Source: a bacterium (GTDB lineage Bacteria > Verrucomicrobiota > Kiritimatiellia > CAIKKV01 > CAITUY01). Taken from it: 64,000 nt of DNA. The notes under the pieces are model-generated. The model made no database searches. It was not told the origin of the DNA and saw only the letters and a program-made list of their open reading frames with translations. Location: contig JBAXWB010000013.1 in assembly GCA_037128595.1 (NCBI GenBank), positions 58,790 to 122,789 on the forward strand, written 5' to 3'. The position numbers and the translations under genes were made by a program. How positions within the stretch are numbered: position 1 is the stretch's first letter; every line of letters begins with the position of its first letter. Shown piece by piece: positions 37,540-45,536 of this stretch.

Positions 37540-37695
37540 GGTTCCTCGGTGATCGTGGGTTCGGGTCCCGAATTGGCGACCGTTATCGGGGTAACCAAAC
37601 GGTCGGTGGAGCGGAGCATCCAGAAACTGCAAAAGCAGGGGCGCTTGCGCCGCGTTGGCCCTGACAAGGGCGGGCATTGGGAGGTGGATCAATAA
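37540..37695 (+). pseudogene. Remnant of a winged-helix C-terminus (gene fragment)
   Basis: The + strand frame ending at the TAA at 37693-37695 reads PELATVIGVTKRSVERSI, then QKLQKQGRLRRVGPDKGG and HWEVDQ. This is the typical closing winged helix of AlbA-domain/RecG-like and Fic-family proteins (I recall the R-V-G-P-x-K-G-G-x-W-E-V ending). No start codon with a ribosome site and no upstream domain exist, so it is a decayed 3' end left by deletion or insertion. Confidence 0.6.
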
Positions 37696-38096
37696 TTATG
37701 GCGGATATTACGGTGGCCATGGTGGAAGTTAATCTCATGTCTCCTTGATTGACGTTCATCAGGTGTGGCATCTTGTTGGCAGAAAACATGTTGATAAGGC
37801 GAGGCCATCATGATTGCTCGAGAATTTAAGGAAGGCGAGACGCCATACTGTTGCTGGGACAGGAACCTTACGGCGGGGCAGGTTAGCCAGCAACTGGGAA
37901 AAATCTAATTGAGATGGCTGAGTCGGCGTTTCCTCAATAATCTTTATCCTTTTGTGATCTTCGCAAATTGCGCGAATCCTTATCATCCGTCTCATATGTG
38001 CTGTCAATGAAAGACTAATTAATAGAAATTATAATTTGCATTAATAGCGAATATGACTGATTATGTAGCTAATAGTTTCTGTTGATTGGTGATGTC
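37696..38096. other. AT-rich gap upstream of hipB
   Basis: About 400 bases with no supportable gene. The last 180 bases are much richer in A/T than the surroundings, consistent with imported DNA or a regulatory region. Two ATTAATAG direct repeats sit near its end. Confidence 0.5.
38018..38047 (+). promoter_or_regulatory. Possible HipB operator (direct repeats)
   Basis: ATTAATAG occurs at 38018-38025 and again at 38040-38047, start to start 22 bases (two helical turns), 50-80 bases upstream of the hipB start. HipB-type antitoxins repress their own operon, so this is a candidate binding site; no direct proof. Confidence 0.3.
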
Positions 38097-38393
38097 ATGC
38101 AGCGCGATAATTTAAAACTAAAAGACCTTGGATCCAGACTACGGGATGAGCGTTTAAGGCGGAACGAAGCTCAGGCGATGTTCGCTGCCCGGATTGGGGT
38201 GAGCGTGCCAACGCTTCGAAAAATGGAGTCGGGAAATCCATCCGTCCTGATCGGGCATTGGCTGGGGGTCCTTGACGTTTTGGATCATGCTGGGGACTTG
38301 GATGCCATTCTGGCCGAGCCCGAAGATCTGTTTGCCAAATATGATCAGATGAAGGCACTGTCGCGCCGTAGAGCCTCAAGGAGCGTCACTTGA
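38097..38393 (+). CDS. hipB: HipB-like antitoxin (XRE helix-turn-helix)
   Basis: 98 residues from the ATG at 38097 (a TTG at 38082 is in frame). The HTH spans about residues 9-60: LGSRLRDERLRRNEAQAMFAARIGVSVPTLRKMESG. HipB-type proteins neutralise HipA and repress the operon. The stop overlaps the hipA TTG start by 3-4 nt, so translation is coupled. Confidence 0.85.
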   Translation: MQRDNLKLKDLGSRLRDERLRRNEAQAMFAARIGVSVPTLRKMESGNPSVLIGHWLGVLDVLDHAGDLDAILAEPEDLFAKYDQMKALSRRRASRSVT

Positions 38394-39577
38394 TTTACCG
38401 GATCAGAGTTTGGGATCGTTCGAACGGGGATGATCGGCCGGTTGGGGAGATGGTTTGCGAAATTGCTGAAGGGGGACGGGCAAGAAGTGCGTTTAGATAT
38501 GAACATGAATATCTTGAGAGGCCTGAGGCCTTCGCACTGGACCCGGTCTCACTCCCCCTGAAGTCTGATTCATTTTCTACTGACCAGGGTCTTTTCGGTA
38601 TCTTTGAAGACAGTCTCCCTGATGACTGGGGCCGCAATCTTCTCATTCGCAAACACCAGATTTCCCGGCACGAGCAGAACCTGCCGCGACTGCTTTTGGC
38701 CCTTGGCAACTCAGGCCTGGGGGCTTTGTCATTCACCGATCATGCCAAGCCGCCTCCCCCTGTTTGTGATATCTCGGTTATCTATCTTTCAGCTCTTGTT
38801 GAGGCTGCCGAGAAATTTGAACGTGGCGAGATGCAAGACAAGGAGCTCTCCATACTATTAAACGCAGGAAGTTCGCCTGGAGGTGCCCGGCCAAAAGCAG
38901 TGGTGGTGGACGAGGAAAGCACCATTCACTATCTCGCCAAGTTCCCCAGCGTGAAAGATCAAGTGGATGTGGTGAAACTCGAGGCGGCCACCATGAATCT
39001 GGCCGCGAAGGCGGGACTGGCGGTTCCCTGTACCCGCCTCGTCCCATGTTCAGGAAAATCCGTGCTCCTGGTTCAGAGGTTTGACGTTATTCCTGCCGGA
39101 CGCCGGCATATGATCAGTTTTCAGACCCTGCTGAAGGCCCGTGGATATTATCAACAGCGTTACCATGAGTTATTGGGAATCGTGCGCAAATACAGCAGCA
39201 ACCCACAGGAGGATTCAGAGCGACTCTTCCGTCAGATGGTCTTTAATGCCGTAATGGGTAACACGGATGACCACCTGAAGAATTTCTGGATGGTGTACGA
39301 TCACGAGCAGGGGTGGCGCCTCTCGCCCGCTTTCGATCTTGTTCCCGATGTCGGGAGGCGGGGTGAACATGTCCTGTTTTTCGACCTCGATCCATATTAT
39401 CCCGGTCGGAAAAACCTTGGACAGTTGGGGAAACATTGGGGCATCCGTAACTCGGAGAGTGTGGTGGAACAGGTGTTTGCTGCGGTGTCCGGGTGGAGAG
39501 AAGCGTTCGCAAGCGGCGGTGTTACGGATAATGAAATCGCCCGCTTCAAGGAGATCGATTCACATCTGCAGGAGTAG
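38390..39577 (+). CDS. hipA: HipA-like serine/threonine kinase toxin
   Basis: 395 residues, TTG start with AAGGAG 6 nt upstream. An N-terminal subdomain with FGIFEDSLPDDWGR is followed by the kinase. The flexible phospho-loop segment SSPGGARPKA lies at 161-170, the catalytic loop NTDDHLKN at 291-298, and the metal-binding FDLVPD at 315-320. HipA relatives phosphorylate aminoacyl-tRNA synthetases (GltX in E. coli) and slow translation. All key residues look intact, so it is probably active and held by HipB. Confidence 0.9.
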   Translation: MIYRIRVWDRSNGDDRPVGEMVCEIAEGGRARSAFRYEHEYLERPEAFALDPVSLPLKSDSFSTDQGLFGIFEDSLPDDWGRNLLIRKHQISRHEQNLPRLLLALGNSGLGALSFTDHAKPPPPVCDISVIYLSALVEAAEKFERGEMQDKELSILLNAGSSPGGARPKAVVVDEESTIHYLAKFPSVKDQVDVVKLEAATMNLAAKAGLAVPCTRLVPCSGKSVLLVQRFDVIPAGRRHMISFQTLLKARGYYQQRYHELLGIVRKYSSNPQEDSERLFRQMVFNAVMGNTDDHLKNFWMVYDHEQGWRLSPAFDLVPDVGRRGEHVLFFDLDPYYPGRKNLGQLGKHWGIRNSESVVEQVFAAVSGWREAFASGGVTDNEIARFKEIDSHLQE

Positions 39578-39593
39578 ATCAGACAGATCCTTT

Positions 39594-39650
39594 CTTTTCC
39601 GTGACGGCGGCAGGTTGGGGGAACAGTTGAACGCGACCGTCGCGCGGATC
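39594..39650 (+). pseudogene. 57-bp fragment of the AI-2E permease gene
   Basis: Copy of 36465-36521 (54/57 identical by eye), in the same orientation and joined directly to repeat E, whereas the two lie about 900 bases apart in the upstream locus. It looks like the scar of a duplicated segment that later lost its middle. Confidence 0.75.
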
Positions 39651-39655
39651 ACTTT

Positions 39656-39705
39656 CACTTTTCGGTGTAATGTGTTCAAACCTATTAACACAGTTTGAGT
39701 ATCAC
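39656..39705 (+). repeat. Repeat E, copy 2 (downstream side of hipBA)
   Basis: Direct copy of 37423-37472 with several differences. The palindrome is kept in weaker form (TGTTCAAAC ... GTTTGAGTA). Confidence 0.7.
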
Positions 39706-39761
39706 TTGCTAGAAGACAAAAGGTGGAGCGGCGGCGTGAGTTTCAGTGCTTCAATTTGCTC

Positions 39762-39789
39762 GGGTGGCGTTCGGCGTCCCCGGCGAACG
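39762..39789 (+). repeat. Element A, half copy
   Basis: Only the left unit: GGTGGC followed by the GTTCG/CGAAC hairpin with CGTCCCCGG between. The right half is missing. Confidence 0.6.
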
Positions 39790-39871
39790 CAGGGTCCGTT
39801 TGATTTCATAAGGGGGATGTGTGAGGCTGGCCCGTCTGTTGAAAATCATTCCCTATCAAGCCCATTCCCCC

Positions 39872-39896
39872 TGGAGGGACGGGCTCCGTCCCGTCC
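39872..39896 (+). repeat. Family C hairpin unit 1
   Basis: TGGAGGG head, stem ACGGG/CCCGT, loop CTCCGT, tail CC. A single unit. Confidence 0.65.
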
Positions 39897-39926
39897 TTGG
39901 ACCTAAAAACGGGCGACACAGCGCGT

Positions 39927-39968
39927 GCTTCGTAGCGGAGGAAGTTCCCGTTGACTTCGCAGAGTAGC
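39927..39968 (+). repeat. Repeat B, copy 2
   Basis: CGTAGCGGAGG then, after a short spacer, ACTTCGCAGAGTAG; resembles 37204-37241. Confidence 0.4.
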
Positions 39969-40070
39969 AAGGCGACCCTCCAGCTCGATGAGCTTTTTGT
40001 TAGATTTTCAACCGGCTGCTATACTGGGATTGGGGTTGATAGCGCAGAGGTTGCATGGTAGGTTGAAATC

Positions 40071-40394
40071 ATGAACACCCACGAGGATATTGATCGGCGC
40101 AGTCTTTTGCTTGCCCGGGCAATTGTTGAAATGATTGATACGGATCCCGGGAAAAAAGGCCTTGAAAAGGCTCGGGCGAATTGCGACCGATGGCTGGTTT
40201 CCTCCCCGATGTCGGTGCTTCGTGAGTGGAAGCGTCTTCTGGACGGTGACTGGGCGGTGATTCGAGCCCATCTTCTTGACGAGGGGCCGGAAGGCAGGCG
40301 GTTACGCCAGAGCAGTCCTTTTTGCGGGATTCTTCCCGTGCGTACGCGGTGGGAAATTTACAGGCGTTTTCATCATGAACCGAAGGCAGCTTGA
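40071..40394 (+). CDS. Small protein, putative partner (antitoxin?) of the nucleotidyltransferase-like gene
   Basis: 107 residues, ATG start. Helical and charged, with RSLLLARAIVEMIDTDPG, then KARANCDRWL, VLREWKRLLDGDWAVIRAHLLD and a last R-x-x-P-F-C-G-I-L segment. No family I can name. It overlaps the next gene by 20 nt. Such small helical proteins upstream of nucleotidyltransferase-fold genes often form toxin-antitoxin pairs; that is inference from layout. Confidence 0.6.
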   Translation: MNTHEDIDRRSLLLARAIVEMIDTDPGKKGLEKARANCDRWLVSSPMSVLREWKRLLDGDWAVIRAHLLDEGPEGRRLRQSSPFCGILPVRTRWEIYRRFHHEPKAA

Positions 40395-40884
40395 GCACAT
40401 TCTCCGGGCAAGCGGGAGTATTTCCGGATGCCGCGAATTGGTGATCATCGGAAGTCAGGCGCTTCTGGGCGCCTGCCCCGATGCTCCCCTTGAACTCCTG
40501 ACTTCTATGGAGGCGGATCTCTATCCCGCAGAGGAGCCTGGGAAAGCGGAACTCATTGATGGGTGCATTGGTGAGTTGTCCCCGTTCCATGAGACATTTG
40601 GGTATTATGCCCATGGGGTTGGCCCCGAGACAGCCACCTTGCCGTCAGGTTGGAAGGTACGCCTGGTGCGAGTGGAAAACGAAAATACCGGCGGAACCAT
40701 TGGGTGGTGCCTTTCTCCGGTGGATTTGGCGGTCAGCAAATTGCTTGCAGGCAGACCCAAGGATCTCGATTTTGTCCGGCAACTGCTACGATTGGGCATC
40801 GTGACCCAGGCGGCGATCCAGAAGGTGATTCCTGAACTTTCAAAGGATCAGGCCGCCCATGTCAATCTGTGTCTGCCACAATAA
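40375..40884 (+). CDS. Nucleotidyltransferase-fold protein (DUF6036-like)
   Basis: 169 residues from the ATG at 40375 (a longer in-frame open stretch lies inside the upstream gene). It begins with a helix, then ELVIIGSQALLGACPDAP and SMEADLYP, a G-S-x(n)-E-x-D pattern as in minimal nucleotidyltransferases, then LSPVDLAVSKLLAGRPKDLDFVRQLL, which I recall from DUF6036/AbiEii-related proteins. Likely the toxin-like or modifying partner of the upstream small protein. Function is unproven. Confidence 0.62.
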   Translation: MNRRQLEHILRASGSISGCRELVIIGSQALLGACPDAPLELLTSMEADLYPAEEPGKAELIDGCIGELSPFHETFGYYAHGVGPETATLPSGWKVRLVRVENENTGGTIGWCLSPVDLAVSKLLAGRPKDLDFVRQLLRLGIVTQAAIQKVIPELSKDQAAHVNLCLPQ

Positions 40885-40890
40885 GCCCCC

Positions 40891-40914
40891 TGGAGGGGTG
40901 GACTCAGTCCCGAC
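40891..40914 (+). repeat. Family C hairpin unit 2 (degenerate)
   Basis: TGGAGGG head and CTCAGT loop with an imperfect stem, just after the nucleotidyltransferase-like gene. Confidence 0.45.
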
Positions 40915-41072
40915 CGCATGGAATGGGGCCATTTCTCTACAGTTGATCACGGATCAATCTGGTGCTGAAGAGCGTCAGGAAGTGAGTGTTTGCTGCTGTG
41001 ACCGGGTGGCGGGAAATGTTCTCAGGCAGTAGGGTTTAAGATTATATTGTTAGTCGTTTGGAGGAGAAACCG

Positions 41073-41882
41073 ATGAAAAAAGAGAAGTCATGCGGTAATG
41101 AAAATAAACTCAAACGCAAGAAATACGGAAAGGAGCTCCGCAAACTCCAAGGTGAGTTATGCAAGCTCCAGGAATGGGTTAAACACAAGGGCCTGCGGGT
41201 GGTTATCGTGTTCGAGGGGCGGGATGCCGCCGGTAAAGGCGGTACCATCAAGGCGCTCACCGAACGCGTCAGCCCGCGCGTGTTCCGGGTGGTGGCGTTG
41301 CCTGCGCCGTCCGACCGCGAGAAGACCCAGATGTACATGCAGCGGTACATGAAGCATTTCCCGGCGGCAGGCGAGGTGGTGATATTCGACCGCAGTTGGT
41401 ACAATCGTGCCGGCGTCGAGCTCGTGATGGGGTTCTGCACCAAGGAACAACACCAGCACTTTCTTGAGCGATGTCCGGAGATGGAGCAGTACATTCTGGA
41501 CGGGGGAATCCAGCTCATCAAGATCTGGCTGGAGGTCGGCGACAAGGAGCAGAAGCGCCGGTTCGAAGCCCGTCTGGAGGATCCGTTGCGCCAGTGGAAG
41601 CTCAGTGCCATGGATCTGCCCTCGCGCCGCAAGTGGTTCGAGTATTCGCGCGCGCGGGATTCGATGCTGAAAGCGACGGATACCAAACACGCGCCCTGGT
41701 ACATCCTGCGCTCCGATGACAAGAAACGCGCCCGGCTGAACTGCCTCTCCCATATTCTGGGCCTCATTCCCTACAAGAAAGTCCCGCATGAAAATGTCGA
41801 TTTGCCCAAACGGTCGATGAAGGGCGCCTACGACGATGTTGCTTCGTTGAAGGGGCGGAAGTTTGTGGTCGAGAAGTATTGA
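41073..41882 (+). CDS. ppk2: Polyphosphate kinase 2
   Basis: 269 residues. The ATG at 41073 follows GGAGGAG at 41060-41066; a TTG at 41058 overlaps that site and is unlikely. Walker A GRDAAGKGG (49-57) and the lid/Walker B motif FDRSWYNRAG (105-114) define PPK2. The enzyme moves phosphate between polyphosphate and nucleoside diphosphates, often toward GTP or ATP. It stands alone, flanked by repeats on both sides. Confidence 0.93.
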   Translation: MKKEKSCGNENKLKRKKYGKELRKLQGELCKLQEWVKHKGLRVVIVFEGRDAAGKGGTIKALTERVSPRVFRVVALPAPSDREKTQMYMQRYMKHFPAAGEVVIFDRSWYNRAGVELVMGFCTKEQHQHFLERCPEMEQYILDGGIQLIKIWLEVGDKEQKRRFEARLEDPLRQWKLSAMDLPSRRKWFEYSRARDSMLKATDTKHAPWYILRSDDKKRARLNCLSHILGLIPYKKVPHENVDLPKRSMKGAYDDVASLKGRKFVVEKY

Positions 41883-41932
41883 GCTCGGGCCCGGGGCTAT
41901 CCCTGGATGAAGCCGCCGGGAGTAATGCGTTT

Positions 41933-42040
41933 ATGACGCGTGATCAAATCGGGCGGGCACTCTATAATTGCATTGTACTGGGGCAGCGCTTAGAGGCGAC
42001 CAATCCCGAGCAGACCCCCAAGGATAAGCCTCAGGAGTAA
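41933..42040 (+). CDS. Possible 35-aa peptide
   Basis: ATG at 41933 with a GGGAG about 11 nt upstream; reads MTRDQIGRALYNCIVLGQRL, then a polar Pro/Lys tail. No family recognised. Short and weakly supported. Confidence 0.25.
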   Translation: MTRDQIGRALYNCIVLGQRLEATNPEQTPKDKPQE

Positions 42041-42121
42041 GTTTCTGAAGGGCAGGCGGGGGCTTTGCTTTCTTTACTTAATCGTAATCTTAATCATAAT
42101 CATTGCTCCTTTAGGCGCTGC

Positions 42122-42211
42122 GGATGCGACGGAGCGCATCCCTCCATTGTGAAAACACATGATATTTTCATGTTTTCCATCCTTTATGGAGGGTTTCGCT
42201 CTGTCGAAACC
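42122..42211. repeat. Family C paired element (units 3 and 4, inverted)
   Basis: Left unit (reverse) 42122-42147: stem ATGCG/CGCAT, loop CTCCGT on its own strand. Right unit (forward) 42187-42211: stem TTTCG/CGAAA, loop CTCTGT. Both have the TGGAGGG head pointing inward. An extra palindrome GAAAAC...GTTTTC fills the spacer. Confidence 0.7.
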
Positions 42212-42399
42212 AGTGCCCGGCAAGCCAAAAACAAAAGACCCTGCCTGGATGCGTCTACCCACGGCTTTTTATGCTTGCGCCGCAAGGGGTTATTGAGGAT
42301 TATCCGCAGTTCTTGGTAGGTGGGTAGTGGAGGTTTCCGGGGGTGTCTCCGGTTCCGCTGGCCCGTGTAACTGAGTTAAATAACAACGAAAAGTAAGAT

Positions 42400-44160
42400 A
42401 TGGCTAAAAAGCACAAGAAGAGCGCTGCGCCGGTGGTTGTCGAAGACGCCGCCCGGGTTCAGATGTCTCAGATGTACGAAGAAACCCTGAAAACATTCAC
42501 CGAGGGATCGATTATTCCTGGCAAAGTCCTGGAAGTCCGCGGGGATGGAGTCCTTGTGGACATCGGGTACAAATCCGAGGGTATGATTCACGCGAGTGAA
42601 TTCCCGGATATCACCGCGGTCCAACCCGGTGATGTGTTTAATGTCCTGCTCGAGGGCATTGAAGATGACGAAGGTATGGTCATGCTCAGCAAGAGCCGGG
42701 CCGAACAGCAGGAACACTGGAACCAGGTCCTGGATACCTACAAGGAAGGCAGCATCGTCAATGGTGATGTCCGTAGTCGCGTCAAGGGCGGATTCATCGT
42801 GGATGTGGGCGGCGTGGAATCCTTCCTCCCCGGTTCACAGGTGGATGTCACCCCGGTTCATGATCCGGATGCCCTCGTCGGCAAGACACTCGAATTCAAG
42901 ATTATCAAGATCAATGACGATCGCCGCAACATCGTGTTGTCGCGCCGCGAGCTGATGGAAGACCGTCGCCGCGACCGCAAACGCGAATTGCTGACCGAGA
43001 TCAAGGTCGGCCAGGTCCGCAAGGGCTCGGTCAAGAACATCACCGACTTCGGTGTGTTCGTCGATCTCGACGGTATGGACGGCTTGCTGCATATCACCGA
43101 TATGAGCTGGGGCCGCATCAACCACCCGACCGAACTGGTCAAGGTGGGCGATGAGCTCGAAGTCGTCATCCTGGATGTCAATCTGGAGAAGGAACGCGTT
43201 TCACTCGGCTTGAAGCAGCGGAGCAACAACCCCTGGGAGAACATCCAGGCGAAGTATCCCGTGGGCAGCCGTCTGCGTGGCAAAGTGGTCAACCTGGTTC
43301 CTTATGGCGCGTTCGTCGAAATCGAACAGGGCGTCGAAGGCCTGGTCCACGTCTCCGAAATTTCCTGGACCAAGCGGATTGCCCGCGCGTCCGATGTCCT
43401 CACCGTGGGACAGGAAGTCGATGTCGTGGTGCTCAACGTCAACCGCGAGGAGCAGAAGATCGCACTGGGTATCCGTCAGACCGAGGAGAATCCCTGGGAT
43501 GGCGTCCGGATGCGTTATCCGATCGGTGCCCGCGTCAGCGGCAAGGTGCGCAACCTGACCTCCTATGGTGCCTTCGTGGAACTCGAAGAGGGCATTGATG
43601 GAATGGTGCACGTCTCGGATATGTCCTGGACCCGCAAGATCAACCACCCCTCCGAAGTCCTGAAGAAGGGCGAGGAAGTGGCGGCCGTGGTGCTGGAAGT
43701 CGATCCCGACAACCAACGCATCAGCCTCGGTCTCAAGCAGGCGCAGGAAGATCCGTGGTCGACGATTGCCGCCCGCCTTAAAATTGGCCAGATGGTCAAG
43801 GGTAAGGTCACCAAGCTGGCGTCCTTCGGCGCCTTCGTGGAGATCGAGGAAGGCATTGACGGACTCGTTCATATCTCACAGATCAGCGATGATCGCGTTG
43901 AGAAGGTGAAGGATGTGCTCAAGGTCGGCCAGGAAGTGGAAGCCCGTATCGTCCGTATTGACCAGGTGGATCGCAAGATCGGCCTGAGCATCAAGGCGGC
44001 GAGCGTGTCTGATGAAGACTTTGTCGTGAAAGACGAGATGCTCGAAGGGCTTCGCCCGGGTGAGGATCTGGTTGATCTGGCCGGTGCCTTCGACGCCGCC
44101 TTTGGCGCGCGTGATGAGGAATGGCGCCCGGGTGAGAAATCCGGCGGCAGAGACAAGTAA
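42400..44160 (+). CDS. rpsA: 30S ribosomal protein S1
   Basis: 586 residues with six S1 (OB-fold) repeats, roughly at 35-105, 119-190, 205-275, 290-360, 377-447 and 464-533. The strong G-x-F-V-x-(V/I)-x-x-(G/E)-x-(D/E)-G-L-(V/L)-H-(I/V)-(S/T) pattern recurs (for example GAFVEIEQGVEGLVHVSEIS). S1 helps mRNA bind the 30S subunit. Monocistronic by appearance, with a terminator after it. Confidence 0.96.
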   Translation: MAKKHKKSAAPVVVEDAARVQMSQMYEETLKTFTEGSIIPGKVLEVRGDGVLVDIGYKSEGMIHASEFPDITAVQPGDVFNVLLEGIEDDEGMVMLSKSRAEQQEHWNQVLDTYKEGSIVNGDVRSRVKGGFIVDVGGVESFLPGSQVDVTPVHDPDALVGKTLEFKIIKINDDRRNIVLSRRELMEDRRRDRKRELLTEIKVGQVRKGSVKNITDFGVFVDLDGMDGLLHITDMSWGRINHPTELVKVGDELEVVILDVNLEKERVSLGLKQRSNNPWENIQAKYPVGSRLRGKVVNLVPYGAFVEIEQGVEGLVHVSEISWTKRIARASDVLTVGQEVDVVVLNVNREEQKIALGIRQTEENPWDGVRMRYPIGARVSGKVRNLTSYGAFVELEEGIDGMVHVSDMSWTRKINHPSEVLKKGEEVAAVVLEVDPDNQRISLGLKQAQEDPWSTIAARLKIGQMVKGKVTKLASFGAFVEIEEGIDGLVHISQISDDRVEKVKDVLKVGQEVEARIVRIDQVDRKIGLSIKAASVSDEDFVVKDEMLEGLRPGEDLVDLAGAFDAAFGARDEEWRPGEKSGGRDK

Positions 44161-44185
44161 CAGACCTGTCTTAAGTAAAGAAGTG

Positions 44186-44226
44186 ACGAGGCGCGCCGGA
44201 CTACCAACGGGGCGCCTCGTTTTTTT
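44186..44226 (+). terminator. Rho-independent terminator of rpsA
   Basis: Nine-base arms ACGAGGCGC and GCGCCTCGT with a 17-nt loop, followed by seven T. It sits 26 nt after the rpsA stop and just before tyrS. Confidence 0.88.
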
Positions 44227-44241
44227 AGATGGAGAGCAGTT

Positions 44242-45510
44242 ATGACGAATGCGATTGATGTGTTGAAGGGGCGGGGCCTGTTTGATGCCGTGACCAGCCC
44301 GGAGATTATGAAGCAGGTGGAATCGCCCACCGCGGTGTATGCCGGTTTTGATCCCACCTCCAATAGTTTGCAGGTCGGGAATTTCGTCACCATCATGGGC
44401 CTGGCTCATTTCCAACGGGCGGGCCATAAAGTGATCGCACTGGCCGGTGGCGCCACCGGGATGATCGGCGATCCGTCCGGAAAATCCAGCGAGCGGAACC
44501 TCCTGTCGCACGAGGATGTCGAACGCAACCTGGTGGGCGTGAAGGAGAACCTGTCGCGTTTCCTTGATTTTGACTGTAAAACCGCGCCGGCCAAGATTGT
44601 GAACAACCACGACTGGATCGGGCGGTTCAGCTACGTCGAATTCCTGCGTGACGTAGGTAAGCACTTCCGGATGGGCACCATGCTGGGCAAGGAGAGCGTC
44701 CGGGCCCGCATGGAGAGTGACGCCGGCATGAGCTACTGTGAGTTCAGCTACCAGCTGATCCAGGCCTATGATTTCCTGCACCTGTGGGATACTGAAGCGT
44801 GCCGGATCCAGATCGGCGGCTCGGACCAGTGGGGGAATATCACCGCAGGCACGGACTTGATCCGCAAATTGCGCGGGGGCGAAGCCTTCGGGATGACCTT
44901 CCCGATCATCTGTGACAGCAGCGGCCAGAAGTTCGGCAAGAGTGCCGGCAATGCGGTCTACCTGGATCATCGCCGCACCTCGTATTATGACTTCTACCAG
45001 TTCTTTGTCCGGACGGAGGATGCGGATGTGATCCGGTTCCTTAAGATTTTCACCTTTCTGCCTTTGAGCCAGATCGAGGAAATTGCCCGCGAAATGGCGG
45101 CCGCACCGGAAAAACGACTGGCCCAGAAAACCCTCGCGGAAGATATGACCCGGACCATCCACGGGGCCGAAGGGCTGGCGATTGCGCAGCGGGCCAGCGA
45201 GGTGTTGTTCGGGGGCTCCATGGAGGGCATGAAGGCGGAAGAGTTGATCGCGGTGTTTGCCAACGTGCCGTCGCGTGAACTGCCCCTGGCCTCCATCAAG
45301 GAGGCTGGTCTGCTGGATGTGGCCGTGGCCGCAGGGTTGTGCAAGAGCAAGGGCGACGCCCGCCGGTTGGTGACGGAGGGGGGATTCTACGTGAACAACG
45401 TCCGGATGACCGACGCCGCGATGCGGATCAGCGGTGACATGCTGATCGAGGGACGCGTCATGGTGATGCGTGCCGGGAAGAAGAACTACTGCCTCGTCAA
45501 GGGGGTCTGA
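44242..45510 (+). CDS. tyrS: Tyrosyl-tRNA synthetase
   Basis: 422 residues, class I synthetase. Motifs: the HIGH-equivalent reads QVGN (44-47), as in the GGATGMIGDPSGKS group of TyrRS to which it belongs; KFGKS at 230-234; a C-terminal S4-like RNA-binding domain (CKSKGDARRLVTEGGFYVNN). It charges tRNA-Tyr. The Q/N replacement of both His in HIGH is known in this clade to my recollection, so I do not treat it as a defect. Confidence 0.96.
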   Translation: MTNAIDVLKGRGLFDAVTSPEIMKQVESPTAVYAGFDPTSNSLQVGNFVTIMGLAHFQRAGHKVIALAGGATGMIGDPSGKSSERNLLSHEDVERNLVGVKENLSRFLDFDCKTAPAKIVNNHDWIGRFSYVEFLRDVGKHFRMGTMLGKESVRARMESDAGMSYCEFSYQLIQAYDFLHLWDTEACRIQIGGSDQWGNITAGTDLIRKLRGGEAFGMTFPIICDSSGQKFGKSAGNAVYLDHRRTSYYDFYQFFVRTEDADVIRFLKIFTFLPLSQIEEIAREMAAAPEKRLAQKTLAEDMTRTIHGAEGLAIAQRASEVLFGGSMEGMKAEELIAVFANVPSRELPLASIKEAGLLDVAVAAGLCKSKGDARRLVTEGGFYVNNVRMTDAAMRISGDMLIEGRVMVMRAGKKNYCLVKGV

Positions 45511-45536
45511 GCGTTACGCCCGTTTGACTTTGGGAA

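Larger units (their letters stand above)
37047..37569. other. Non-coding repeat-rich stretch after the permease gene
   Basis: About 520 bases with no convincing gene. It holds repeat element A copy 1 (37089-37163), a hairpin-type repeat B (37204-37241), a long GC hairpin (37364-37399) and the 50-base repeat E (37423-37472). Two further GGTGGC-headed motifs in reverse orientation lie near 37193 and 37257, so several palindromic units are stacked here. Confidence 0.6.
39578..40070. other. Non-coding stretch after hipA with repeat debris
   Basis: No gene. It contains the 57-bp permease fragment (39594-39650), repeat E copy 2 (39656-39705), a half copy of element A (39762-39789), a unit of family C (39872-39896) and repeat B copy 2 (39927-39968). 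The rest shows nothing recognisable. Confidence 0.6.
41883..42399. other. Intergenic region upstream of rpsA
   Basis: Apart from a doubtful 35-codon frame (41933-42040) and the paired family C element (42122-42211), nothing convincing is seen in these 517 bases. The rpsA promoter must lie here but no clear -35/-10 pair stands out. Confidence 0.5.

Noticed and set aside
37449..37667. A 72-residue minus-strand protein in the hipBA flank
   Set aside because: It is the shadow of the winged-helix remnant read on the plus strand.
37759..38007. An 82-residue frame on the minus strand upstream of hipB
   Set aside because: No ribosome site, no recognisable domain, and it spans the change to AT-rich sequence; taken as chance.
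42122..42211. An integron-type attC site or CRISPR repeat
   Set aside because: No integrase core sites, no regular spacers, and the element is better explained as an inverted pair of family C hairpins.
44242..45510. TyrS HIGH motif changed to QVGN as a sign of a defective enzyme
   Set aside because: I recall this form in the TyrRS clade that carries the GGATGMIGDPSGKS motif; the rest of the enzyme is intact.
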